Below the pieces are notes generated by a model. The model ran no database searches and was not told the DNA's origin. It worked only from the letters and a program-made list of their open reading frames with translations. A DNA stretch of 64,000 nucleotides from Spinacia oleracea (taxonomy: Eukaryota > Streptophyta > Magnoliopsida > Caryophyllales > Amaranthaceae). Location of the stretch: assembly GCF_020520425.1 (NCBI RefSeq), contig NC_079487.1, positions 107,294,141 through 107,358,140 of the forward strand. Direction: 5' to 3'. Of this stretch, positions 45,012-56,258 are shown piece after piece (position 1 is the stretch's first letter; each line of letters starts with the position of its first letter). The position numbers and the translations under genes were made by a program.

Positions 45012-48000
45012 ATGGCAAAGAATAAGGGCAAAAGTAAGTTCGTCGTTGGCTCCTCTAGTGAGAGGGAGGATGTGCCTTCGAGAAGGGTACAGAAAACTTC
45101 AAGGGGTTGGCCTTCGGAGAGGCCGGTGGAGAAACGTTCGACTGGTTGGGACGCTTCCAAAGATGGTGCTGTTGGCGGGTCTGGCGTGTCTGAACGCGCT
45201 ACTTCTGGTAAGAAAGCTGGTTCTTCGGGTGTACGCCGTCCTTACCCTGAGTTTCCAGTTCATTGGACTGAAGCTGATCCGAAGGGCAAGTATGCCCCGA
45301 TCTTGCATGAGACCACCAAGATCGATGGTCCGTTGGAGAAATCGGTCAGTGGTGACTGGTTAGTGGAGGCGAAGCTGGGGAACTATCATCGGAGGGCCGA
45401 GGAGCTATACGGAATCCAGCACGCCTTGGGGTACTGGTGTGAACTTCCCGATCAGGAGCGTCCTCGGGTGACTCATCCGCCGAGGGGGTTCATCACTGTG
45501 TACACTCATCACTTGGAGAACGGTCTCCGCTTTCCCTTGAATCCGTTCATTTCCGAGCTCCTGGTGTCGTACAACATCAGTTTGGCCCAACTTACACCCA
45601 AGTCTATGAGGCACATCATCGGATTTAGATGGGTGTGCGACTTCGTTAACTTTCCCTGCTTTGTCTCCGTTTTTCGGGATCTCCACGATCTGTCTTTCAA
45701 CCATGCTTCCAAGGGTGATGGGTATGGTTGGTGGACCATCATCAACAAAAAGTCCCGAAGGAGAGGGGAGCCGAACTATATTACGGTATACCCTTACCTT
45801 AGCTCTGACCATAAATGGAAGACGGAGTGGTTGCTTATTCGCGTGCCGACGGATCCGAAGCACCCCAATTTTTATCGCCCTCCAAAGTGGTTTGTGACTC
45901 CTGATCCTGACATGGGGGGCGTGGCTGCTCCGGATCGGAACCATCAACACTACGTGGATCTCCTCCATTGGTTCTTGGCTCGGGAGAATAATTATAAACT
46001 GTCGTCTAGCTGGCTCCCGAACCTTAACTACATCTTGCGGGAGGACATTCTTGCTGTCGCCGGTCTCAACAGGATTTTTGACAGGGGTAGGTGTCTTTCG
46101 GCTGGGACCGTGTTTCAGTGAGTTTGTCCTCCTCTTTTTTCCTTCGTTTTACTGATTCGTTTTGTACTTTGTTTTTGCAGAGTACGGCTTTAGCTGCCTT
46201 GATCCTGAGATTTTGGGCATTTCTTTGGATCTGAAAACTATTCACGACTCGGCTCCTGATTACAAGTTCGGGAAAGAGAATCCTCGTAATCCTCGCCTGA
46301 AGGATTACGTGTTGTCTCCTTCAGGTGTTGCTCGGATATCCGAAGTTCGAGCTGATCCGTGGGATTCTGCCTCCTCTCCCGAAGCTGTTCCAGTGAAGGT
46401 CGTGCTTCCTGTTTTGAGGACAACTTCGGATCCGGTGAGTGTTTCTATCGGCTCGGTTTTTGTTTGTCTTTTCTTTCTCTTTGGTTGGCCGTCGGCTAAC
46501 GTCTTGGTCCTGGACCATCTTTCTAGGGTCCTGGGACTGACGCTGTGCCGCGTGCCGTTCCTTCGGTTTCATCCCCGGCTCGGATAGATATCTCTTTATC
46601 TAGGAACCGGGTACTTCGCCTTTTTCCTTTATTTTCCTTTATCTTCTTCTGAATTGACTGATCCTTTGTCTCCTTTTCTTAGGATCAGAGAAAAAGGAAG
46701 GGTAGCACTCTTCTGAAGTCTTCTGCGCATCTGAAGAAGGCGAAGGTTTCTCAGTCCTCGGAGAAGGTATTTGCTCTGACTTAGGACCTTTCTTGTAGTC
46801 CGTTTTTTTTTTCTTTTCCGAAGCTGATCTTTGAACGCTTGTTTGGTAGGAAACGGCTTCGGAAGACATGCCTCCTCCTAAGAATCTTCTTCACTTCATG
46901 CCTTGCCAGGGCAGAAGTTAAAAAGCGTGGTGGTTGCGGAACTACCACCCGTGGATCAACCGCTGGCCGAGGAAGATACCATCCCTTCTCCGCTGAAGCC
47001 GTCTACTGGTTTAGGGATCGAGGTCCAGGATATCACCAAGGTGGTGGAGGCGATTGAAAACGACTCTGTTCCTGGCTCGGATGTCCCTATCGTGGCCGAG
47101 GAGAAGAAGGAATCTGATGACGTTCCTCTCGAAAGAGAAAGAAGTCCAGATAAGGAGATGGTGGATCTCACAGGCCCCGATGTTGAGATTCCCGAGGCTG
47201 AGAAGGATGTTCTCTCTGCTGAAGAGGAGCAGCCCGAACAGGGTCTGACGAGAAAAAGGCGTCATTCAACTTTGGGGTCTACTTCGACTTCGGCCCTGGA
47301 CAGGTTGATCCATGCTGACCCTTGCTCGGATGTTCCGCTGAAACGGATCCCCGAGGAAGTAAGGGAGGCGATGGCTCGGTTTGCTAGGGCTCCGGTTTTG
47401 GGAGAGAATCCCCTGGCTCATGTGGGATCTTTAGTGGGTCCCGAAGCTGCTCGGGAGAATCTTCTTCGGGCCAATCCGCAGTGGAGGGTTCCTGGAGCTG
47501 AAGAGAGGAATCCGGCTATGATGGCCCAGTACTACCTGAATGAGGTAAGTATTGGTTTGCTCTTTGATTTGTGTCTTTGGCTTATGTTTTTCCTACTCTT
47601 TCTCATCTTTCTTTTGCTCCCAGGCTGTTTTCTGGTCCTCGTTCGCTTCCGAGTGTAGCTCGGTTGAGGAGAGACAATTGAGGAGATATCAGGAGGCTTA
47701 TGCTCGTGATATTCCTATCTTGGACCAGAAGGCTGGGCAGCTCCTCTCCGAGCTTGTGGAAGTCAAGCAGTTGTACCTTAAGTACAGTCGCGAGGCTAGA
47801 GCTACCGCTGAGCAGATCGGGGCCGAGGTTGGTAAGCTTACCTTCCGAGTCGAAGAGGATGCTGAAAAAATAGCTTCCTTCGACAAGGAGAAGAAGGATA
47901 TGGCCGCCAAGTTTACGAGCGAACTTGAAGAAAAAGACAGACTTCTCAAGGAGATGACGTCTAAATTTGAGGCGGCTGATAAGGAGAGTAAGGATGCGGA

Positions 48001-48424
48001 GGTGAGGCTTCAGCAGTTCGTCAAGAATCGGGAAATGATTCAGAACCAAGCTGACAAGGTGCGTGTTCTTAAGCTGACGATCCGAGAGAAGGATGAGACC
48101 ATTCGAAAGTTGGAGCAAGAGCGAGCTGACCTCTATACTGCTGATCAGTGTAGAGAGCAGTATTGGAATGGTATCCTGGGTGCTCGGCGCATGTTTGCAA
48201 AGCACATGCCTCATTTCCCTTGGAATGAGAAAGTTCCTCTCTGGATGCGGGCCCAGGATCACTTGGTGGAATGCCAGGCTGACCGAGACGAAGCTGAAGC
48301 CGAACGCCAAGCTGCTCTTGCAGTGGCTCTGGCCCAGAAGGCGGATTCCGAAGGTGACACTACTGTCGGGGGTTCTTCGAAGGATGCTCCCCTAGGGGCT
48401 GCTCCTGAGACTCCCAAGAGTTAG
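45012..48424 (+). pseudogene. Antisense gene-like region of the retroelement (gypsy-type transposon domain plus coiled coil)
   Basis: This lies between pol and the 3' LTR but on the opposite strand to gag-pol. The first block (from the ATG at 45012) encodes a basic Ser/Lys/Arg-rich start and then a domain around NPFISELLVSYNISLAQLTP and GFRWVCDFVNF. That resembles the Pfam family called putative gypsy-type transposon domain (PF04195), known from proteins carried by plant gypsy elements. Acidic low-complexity blocks follow, and near 47640-48424 a long coiled coil rich in Glu, Lys and Arg. The open blocks are separated by short gaps with intron-like GT and AG borders, so a spliced transcript is plausible. 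Antisense ORFs downstream of pol are known in Tat-lineage elements. The molecular role is not known to me. A leader-like CTAAACCCTAGACCGAG precedes the ATG. Confidence 0.7.
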
Positions 48425-48814
48425 GGATACGTGCAGTCGTCTTCTTCAGAGTCGGTCGGTTCCAGTTGAGGACTTCCGAATGTGTGCTTGCCTTTCCCCC
48501 TTTTGCCTCGGCGCTGCGTTGTACTTGTTTCTTTTTGCTTTTTAGTACTTCGGTAGGCCGGTATTATCCGTTGATGGCTGCCGATTTTAACTGTTTCATT
48601 TTCTTTTCAATTTCTGAGGGTCCTCGGGTGTGTCCCGAGTTGGTTTGATGTATTTGTACTTCCCCCGAATATTGAATAAAAAATGAATGTTCGTTACTTG
48701 GCTGTCTCTTTTCAATTTTTTTTTTTTTTTTTTGTGCTTTCCGAAGTTTTAAGTCTGCCTTTGAACTTGTAACTCTCGAGCTTTTCTTTGTGGACTTGCT
48801 GAGGGATCCTTTGA

Positions 48815-49107
48815 CCTGTAGATCTACTAAGAGACTCTTCAGTTTTGCGAGTTCTTCAAATCCGTAGATCTGCTAAGAGACTCTTTAATTTTGCGAGTTC
48901 TTCAAATCCGTAGATCTGCTAAGAGACTCTTTAATTTTGCGAGTTCTTCAAATCCGTAGATCTGCTAAGAGACTCTTTAATCTTGCGAGTTCTTCAAATC
49001 CGTAGATCTGCTAAGAGACTCTTTAGTCTTGCGAGTTCTTCAAATCCGTAGATCTGCTAAGAGACTCTTTAATTTCCAGACTCTTCAAATCCGTCGATCT
49101 GCTCAGA
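48815..49107. repeat. 46-bp tandem repeat inside the retroelement, about 6.5 copies
   Basis: Units start GTAGATCTGCTAAGAGACTC at 48818, 48864, 48910, 48956, 49002, 49048 and 49093, a steady 46-bp period. The middle copies are nearly identical and the outer ones are diverged. Tandem repeats in the 3' untranslated part are typical of Tat/Ogre-group elements and can seed satellite DNA. Confidence 0.9.
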
Positions 49108-49504
49108 GGTCTGAATTGTTCTTCCGATCTCTTGTGGTTCAGAAACCTGGGCAAGAGATCGCTAGTCTGCCTCTTAGTTATGACTTTGGCGATCCGTGGA
49201 TCTGAGCCGAAGTTTTATAACTTGATTCGAGCGACTGTTTGTTGCGAACAAGGTTTATCTGGGTATCGCGAATCCGAGGATTCTGGACGATTCCCCGAAG
49301 TGTATGATTTGGTCATTTCTTGCATTTTATCAAGGAATGGGCAAAGTCAACCTGCTTTTGGTCTCGGATTGATCAGATCCGAGGCTGCATGTATATATAA
49401 AAAGACAATGAATTTGAAATATAGAGATAGGTTTAATGAAACACATGGCGCCAAACGGCTTTCCTCTTCTCATTTAAACAACTTACTTGGTTTACAGACA
49501 GTGA

Positions 49505-52500
49505 TCATACAAAATACTTCTTGAGAACATCGATATTCCAATGGTTCTTCAAGATTGTTCCATCTAACTGTTTCAGCATAAACATGCCTGGCCTTTTTTC
49601 GGAATGGATGATGTATGGTCCTTCCCAGGTGGCTGAGAGTTTGCCATGGATCCGTCCTTTCTGAACCGAGGCGGCGTTTCTGAGTACTAGATCGCCGACT
49701 TTTAGGGGTCTGGCGTTGACTCTTCGATTGTAATGCTTGTTGACCCTCTGCAAATAAGCTGCGTTGAGTGTCCTTGCATCGTTCCGAGCTTCATCTAGTA
49801 GGTCGAGAGCTTCAGACAGAAGTTGGTTGTTGCTTTCTCCTTGGAGTCCATCATACCTGTTGTATGCCTGGATCCTCAAGCTTTCTGTTCCGATTTCCAC
49901 AGGGATGACAGCCTCGGATCCGTGTACAAGGTGGAACGGTGTTTGCCCAGTAGCTTCTTTCTCGGTGGTCCGAAGGGACCATAACGTTCCGGGTAGCTCT
50001 TCCAGCCACTTGTTTTTGTCATCCTCGACTCTTTTCTTGAGTGCGTTGAGGATGAGTTTGTTTGCAGCTTCAGCTTGCCCGTTGCTTTGTGGGTGGCAAA
50101 CTGCCGAGTAAGCTAGGTGTATGCCGAACTGTTTGCACCATTTTTGCAGCGGGGTGTTGTCGAACTGTTTCCCGTGGTCGAAGACCATCAGTCTTGGTAT
50201 GTCAAACCTTGTGATGATGTTCTGCCATATGAACTTGCGGAACTGAGGTTCGGTGATGGAGGAGACAGCTTCGGCTTCGATCCATTTGCTAAAATAGTCT
50301 ACTCCTACAATCAACTACTTTTTCTGGTTCGTAGCTGAGGGGAAAGGACCAATGATGTCTAACCCCCACTGTGCGAATGGTAAGGGATATAGTGTTGATT
50401 GTAAGGTTTGAGCTGGTTGATGGATAGCTGGTGCGAACTTTTGGCATTTCTCGCATTTCCTTGCCATCTGCTTTGCCTCGGAAACCATAGTGGGCCACCA
50501 GTATCCGGCCCGAAGGGCTTTGTGTGCCAATGTCCTGCCTCCGATGTGGTTTCCGCATATTCCGAGGTGGATTTCTCTTAGGATATAGTCAGCGTCTGTT
50601 GGACCCACACATTTTAGCAGTGGAGCGGAGAATGATTTCCTCATGAGCTCTCCTTCGGCGTCGATGATGAACCACTTGTTTAATCTTTTCATCTTTCTCG
50701 CCTGTAGCTTATCTTCGGGAAGTTCTCCCCTTTCTTTGTATGCAATTACTGCGTCCATCCAGCTGGGTTCGGTACGTAAACTGCATACTGTGGGTGGTGG
50801 CAAGTCAATGCTTCTCTCTTTGTGAACTTTCACGTGGACCGACCTGTTTAGGTCGATGAGTGTTGAGCTTGCGATCTTTGACAGTGCGTCTGCTTGCGTG
50901 TTTTGTCCTCGGGGGATGAGAATGACTTCAAAGGATCTTAACTTTGACGTTAAGGATTTAATTTTCACTAAGTAAGCTGTCATGCTGGGCCACTTGGCCT
51001 CATACTCCCCTCGGATCTGGTTGGCTACAAGCTGGGAATCAGTTTTGAGGCAAACATGCTCGGCCTCCAGGGATAGCCTCATATTCGGCCTCGTTGTTAG
51101 TTGCTTTGAATCCGAACTTCAATGCATACTCTATGCTTTTCCCCGTTGGGGGGATTAATACAACTCCTGCTCCTGAGCCGTTTACTGTGGAAGATCCGTC
51201 AGTGAAAACCTCCCAAGTGCTTTTCGTATCATCCAGCATTTCTTGGTATGAGCACTCGGCCAAGAAGTCTGCCAACGCCTGTGCCTTGATGGCGGTCCTC
51301 GGCTGATATTTGATGCCGAACTCTGATAGTTCGAAGGCCCAGGCAGCCAATCTTCCTGACCTCTCTATTTTGTCGAGTACTTTCTCGATTGGTTGGTCGG
51401 TCAGTACTGTGATCTGATGGGAGTCGAAGTATGGCCTCAGTTTTCGTGCAGCTACCACCACTGCATATGCAACTTTCTCGATGAGCGGGTACCGAGTTTC
51501 GACGCCTGTGAGTGTTCGGCTGGTGAAGTAGATTGGTTGTTGCTTCTTCTCTTCTTCCCGAAGAAGCACTGCGCTGACGGTTCCAGGGCAGACTGCGACA
51601 TATAGATACAGGGTTTCCCCCTCCTTTGGTCTGGCCAGTGTCGGCAGTTGAGCTAGATGGGCTCTGAGTTGTTGAAAAGCCTCTTTTTGCTCCTGCTCCC
51701 ATATCAGCTCGGGGTCCACCTTCCTCGGGACCCCCTTTTTCTTGACTGGTTCTGCTTCTCCCCGGGGAGGCTCTTTGGTTTTAGTGCTATGAAGAAAGGG
51801 GCTCCCTTGTCCGAGGCTTTTGATATGAACCTTGTTAGTGCGGCTAACCTGCCGGTTAGCCTCTGCACGTCTCTCTTGTTCCTCGGCTCGGGTAGATCCA
51901 ATGCTGCTTGGACTTTGTCCGGGTTCGCATCGATTCCTCTTTCGTTCACCATGAATCCGAGGAACTTCCCTGACTTCACCCCGAAGACACATTTTTTTGG
52001 GTTCAGCTTCATGCTGTATTTCCTCATATTTCCGAAGGTCTCTGCCAAGTCTTTGACATGGTCTTCCTCCTTAATGCTTTTTACGATGGAGTCATCCACA
52101 TAGACCTCGACGTTCCTCCCTTTCTGGTCGGTGAAGACGTGATCAACTAGCCTCTGGTAGGTAGCGCCGGCATTTTTCAAGCCGAAGGGCATCATTTTGT
52201 AGTTGAACACTCCTGCGCTCGTGATGAATGTTGTCTTCGCCCTGTCGTCGGGGTGCATGAACACTTGATGGTAACCTGAAAAAGCATCCATGAAGCTGAG
52301 CAGTGCATGGCCGCTGGTGGAGTCAACCAATTGATCTATCCTCGGCAGGGGATAGCAGTCTTTGGGGCAGGCTCGGTTCAGATCTGTGAAATCCACGCAC
52401 ATTCGCCAAGAGCCGTTTGCTTTCTTGACCATCACCACGTTGGCCAACCATTTTGGGTACATGCATGGCTCGATGAATCCGGCTTCCTGCAACTTTTTTA

Positions 52501-53180
52501 CCTCTTCGGCGATGGCTCTGTTTTTCTCCGAGGAGTAATTCCTCTTCTTTTGTTTGATTGGCCGAGCTTCAACGTTGACGTCCAGCTTGTGACAAATCAG
52601 CTTCGGATTTATCCCTGGCATATCTGCTGCTGACCATGCGAAAATGTCTTTGTGATCCCTGAGCAGTTGGATCAAATCGATTCGGAGCCCCGAGCTTAGG
52701 CTCTTGCCTATTCGGACGCTCCTGTCTGAACCCTCCTCGAGGAAGATATCCTCCATTTCTTGATCTGGTTCGGGAGATAGGGTTTCGGGACGGGCATCGA
52801 CCTCTGCGGGAGATAAGCTGCTCGTGCCTGCCTTTCTCCTTTTTGCCTCGTTCTCCTCTCCTGGAGCATCTTTCTCCGCCTCGGAACCGTCTCCTAATTT
52901 GAGCTTTCGGACGGCGGTGTGGCAGGTTCTTCTTGCAACCTCTTGATCACCTCTAATTCGTTCGGCGAATCCTGCGTCCGAAACGTATATCATCAGCTGA
53001 TGGTATGTGGAGGGGACTGCTTGCATCTTGTGAATCATGGTTCTTCCCATGATTACGTTATATATGGAGTCGCAGTCCATCACCAAAAATTCGTCCCGAA
53101 TGGTTTTTGCTGTTTGGCCTTCGCCCACTGTGACTGGTAGGGTGATCTTTCCTCGAGTGATAGTTGCGGATCCGTTGAAT
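49505..53180 (-). pseudogene. pol region of the Tat-lineage element (RT, RNase H, integrase)
   Basis: Recognisable parts in order from high to low coordinate: reverse transcriptase with DFTDLNRACPKD, FMDAFSGYHQ, MPFGLKNAGATYQR and YVDDSIVKS; RNase H with EVFTDGSS; integrase with the HLGICGNHIGG zinc-binding part and the catalytic core around GVDYFSKWIEAEAV and QFGIHLAYSAVCHPQSNGQAEA. The C-terminal chromatin-proximal part follows. The sequence is fossil: frames are interrupted a few times. Confidence 0.9.
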
Positions 53181-53184
53181 CCGA

Positions 53185-55230
53185 TCAGGGGTAACTGACT
53201 TTCGTCAATGCTTCCTCTGACTCCTCGAGGATCAGTTGCTCGAAGCAGTTTCTGAAGAAAATGTTGACGGCACTTCCTCCGTCGACCAACACTCGGTGTA
53301 CGTTGTGGTTATTGAGGTCCATGGAAATGACTAAAGGATCGTCATGTTTGTACTGGACTCCGAAGCAACCATCGGCAGTGAAGGTCATGTTCGGAGGGCG
53401 TGGTTGGTTGTCTCCCACTGCGCTGAAGTTGACTCGATGGGTGAGAGCTCTTAGGTGTTTCTTGCTGGCCTGGCCAGACTTCTGTCCCCCGAACACCACT
53501 AGGATGTCATTCTTCTTGTGCCCTGTTGCTTCGTAGACCCTTTTCTGGGGTTGCTCGTGTTGTTTGCCACTTGCGGCTTTTTCTTTTTCCTCCCTTCGGT
53601 CTAACAAGTATTGCTTCAGATAACCTCGGCGAACGAGGTCCTCAATGTTGTCTTTCAACGAGTTGCATTCTTCGGTGTGGCGACCGAAGTCATCATGAAA
53701 CTCGCACCATTTGTTCTTGTTTCTCCGAGCTGGGTTGGACTTGAGCTTCCCAGGTAGTTTCCACTTTTCATCATTTCTGTTGAGGCTAAAGATTTCCTTT
53801 CGGGGCAGCGTTAGTGGAGTGTAGTTAGCGTACTTGGGTTGAAGTTCACCCCTTCTCCCGTCTTTCTTCGGGCTCATTTCTCTAACTCCTACTTTCTCCT
53901 TCCCTTTCCTTGAGCTGCCCTCGGGCTTGCTCTGGACATTTTTCGTGTCTCTCGGATCCGACGATCCTTTCAACCTTGCAGCAGCTTTGTTGAACTCTTC
54001 GGTTCTGATGAATGCATCAGCCATTTGGAGCACGTCGGCTATTTTGGAGGGGTTTTTCATCGAGAGCTTATCACGGAATTTCCCTTCTTGGAGCGCGTGC
54101 TTCAAGGCGAAGATGGCCACGTCTGGATGCAAGTTTGGTATGTTTGTTGATTCCTTCATGAATCTGGCCATGAATTCTCTTAGACTTTCGTCTTTTTCTT
54201 GTTGGATTGAGGTCAGTCCTGCTGTGGTTCGCTCGGGGCGATTGTTGCTCACGAACTGTGTGCAGAATCTCTTTTTCAGCTTCTTCCAGCTTTTGATCGA
54301 TCCCTTCGGCAGCGATCTAAACCACTCTCCTGCCACTCCGGTTAGCGTGGTTGGGAAATGCTTCGGAGTAGGGGCTCAAGAACATTTGCTGTTCGTAGGA
54401 GATGACATGATCCCTCGGATCTGCGATTCCGCTATATGTCAGGTGTGCTGGCAGCCTCACCTTCGGAATTTCTTCCATGATCAGCTCGTCCGAGAAAGGG
54501 GATGTCGTGGGAGTCATGATTCTTTTCCCGAGTCTAGCCCTGATGCCTTCGTTCGCCGAGGTTCTGTGATTAGAACGTTCGGGCGTACGATGGGGGCTAG
54601 GGGTTCGATCATGCCTCCTGTCTCTTCTTCTTTCTCGGCTACTGACCTCGGGTCGTTCGCCAGATCTGCTTGATTCGCCTACCCCGAGTCTCGTATGGAT
54701 CGAAGGTCTTAACCTTGAGTGGACCGAGGGCCTCAACCTGCTGAGCACCGAGCTTCGGATCCGAGTGTTATGAGTAGTCGATTCGCTTTGGAGAGCTGTT
54801 GGAGTAGGCGATGGTCTTGCAAACCAGTCTGGTTGTTGTTGTGCCCTTTTTTGGGTGTCCCACGTGCTTTCCATCCATCTCGACGTCAGGTGTGTTCCTG
54901 TCAAGGGAGGGAGCTCTCGTTCGGGTCTGGACACCTCTACACTGGGCGGTTCGTTCAGCCTTCGCCTGGTCCTCCTCTCCTCTCTACGGTCTTTTGCCAA
55001 TCCTTGCTGCTTCTCATTAAAGAGGAAGTTTTGCATGATGGTCATGGCCGCAGCGAGCTCTTCCCTAGTTGGAATCGGAGGTCATGCGTTTGTGGCGGTC
55101 GTAGCTCTGCTTGGCTGTGACCTCGCCACCGATTGAGGGTGCTCCTCTTCGTCAGATTCCGAATCTGACCGCACTAACATATCGTCATCATTGTTGTTGA
55201 CAACATCATTAACCATTTTGCAGAAAGAGG
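53185..55230 (-). pseudogene. gag and protease region of the Tat-lineage element
   Basis: The gag core shows WFRSLPKGSIKSWKKLKKRF, followed by the typical retrotransposon gag helix region (SIQQEKDESLREFMARF) and a zinc-knuckle-like CEFHDDFGRHTEECNSLKD. The protease active-site neighbourhood appears as VDGGSAVNIFF. The Arg-rich N-terminal part (REERRTRRRL, RRDRRHDR) precedes the capsid-like core. Fossil copy with interruptions. Confidence 0.88.
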
Positions 55231-55264
55231 TGGTTAATGTCTTTCAAAGGCTTTGAAGTGTTCT

Positions 55265-55282
55265 TCCCCACAGACGGCGCCA
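55265..55282 (-). other. Primer-binding site of the retroelement
   Basis: TGGCGCCGTCTGTGGGGA on the minus strand, three bases inside the 5' LTR border. The TGGCGCCG start is shared by many plant gypsy elements and would pair with a tRNA 3' end such as that of tRNA-Asp or tRNA-Arg. The exact primer is not determined. Confidence 0.75.
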
Positions 55283-55285
55283 AAT

Positions 55286-55710
55286 TGTTCCGGTGTTGTA
55301 AAGATGGAAACAATGGGCTTCTAATGAAGGCCCTTTCGTGTGTGTTGAAGATCTTGCTTGATTGAATGAGTTGAGTCCGAATTCACCTGCACAAGAGCAA
55401 AGTCACTAGCCTCGGGGGTGTTTCCGAGGAAAGCCCCTCCGATGCCTAAGTAAGAACGATGCTCGGATTCTAGAGAGAAGTTCTCTAGAAGAGTAGTCTT
55501 AAGGCGATAAATTGGACGTACCTTGAGGTGTGAGCCTTGGCGGCCTATTTATAATGTTTGCATAATAAATGCCCATAGGTCATTTATTGCTATTGGGCCT
55601 TGGGCCTTAATGGATGGTTGACTAGCCATTGGTAGGTTTGATGCTGTTATTTAGAGCCATTGGGCTTTAGACTTAGTGGCCCAATTGAGAATCAATTGGG
55701 AGCCCAAACA
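55286..55710 (-). repeat. 5' LTR of the Tat-lineage element (425 bp)
   Basis: Same ends as the LTR at 44148-44572 (TG...CA on both strands) and the same length, with about three differences. A TATTTATA stretch within both copies is TATA-like. Confidence 0.95.
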
Positions 55711-56258
55711 TAGGGTAATGCATTAAGGTGTTAATAAAAGTCAAACTAAAAAAATAAGGTAATTGAAGGTGATGATGAGAGGATAAAGTGGTGGCAAAGA
55801 GAACAAGTTAGTGTTAGCAAGGAGTCACTCTAGAGGATCCAAAACCGTTAGTAAGAAGAAAATAAAAGGAAAGGGGGAACATACCCTCATTATGGGGGGA
55901 ATAGTTACCCACCATCCCACTATGGTGATTATTGCCCTCATACTGGGGGTAATAACTCCCCCCTTCCTCCCTTCTCCTCACAACACCACCACTACCACAA
56001 TACCACCACACCACCCTCATCGCAACCACCTCAATTCACCTCCATTGTCCTTTTATTAAGACGGTTCGACTTTTATTACCCCCATAATCCATTACACCAA
56101 ATCCAAACATGCCCTAAAGCATGTCCCTACTTGTCTACTCACCAGTAGTCACCACCCTCACTAGGAATTCTCCCCTTATTTAAAGAAATAGACTAAAACC
56201 GAAGTACACAATATATGATCATAAATTCATAATGACCATTACCAAGCCAGGAAAAACA

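Larger units (their letters stand above)
44148..55710 (-). mobile_element. Ty3/gypsy LTR retrotransposon, Tat lineage, full length (11.6 kb)
   Basis: A fossil copy with both LTRs, flanked by GAGGG on the left and TAGGG on the right, probably a 5-bp target duplication with one change. Order in the minus orientation: 5' LTR, primer-binding site TGGCGCCGTCTGTGGGGA, gag, protease, reverse transcriptase, RNase H, integrase, a tandem-repeat block, a gene-like region on the opposite strand, polypurine tract (TCTGGGGGGAATG), 3' LTR. Integrase downstream of RNase H places it in Ty3/gypsy. The long 3' region with an antisense gene-like region suggests the Tat group (Retand/Grande/Ogre relatives). Gag-pol is spread over several frames with a handful of breaks, so the copy looks broken although structurally complete. 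The LTRs differ at about three of 425 sites, which suggests insertion within roughly the last half million years under usual plant rates. Confidence 0.92.
44123..56117. mobile_element. Foldback MITE that hosts the LTR retrotransposon
   Basis: Outside the LTR element, the left piece (about 44124-44147, AAGGGCATTCTTGGATTGAG) and the right piece (about 55711-56116) belong together. Joined across the insertion, the left end plus the start of the right piece is an inverted relative of the far right end, AATCCAAACATGCCCT near 56100. Both sides also share TAATAAAAGTC words. The host element would be about 430 bp. Its interior includes C-rich, Pro/His-coding-looking sequence without a real frame. Confidence 0.6.

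Noticed and set aside
45405-45968. 187-codon minus-strand frame in the retroelement
   Set aside because: It is the mirror of the plus-strand PF04195-like coding block and has no retroelement or host motif.
55811-56059. Pro/His/Thr-rich 82-codon frame
   Set aside because: Low-complexity C-rich interior of the MITE that hosts the LTR element. No conserved domain.
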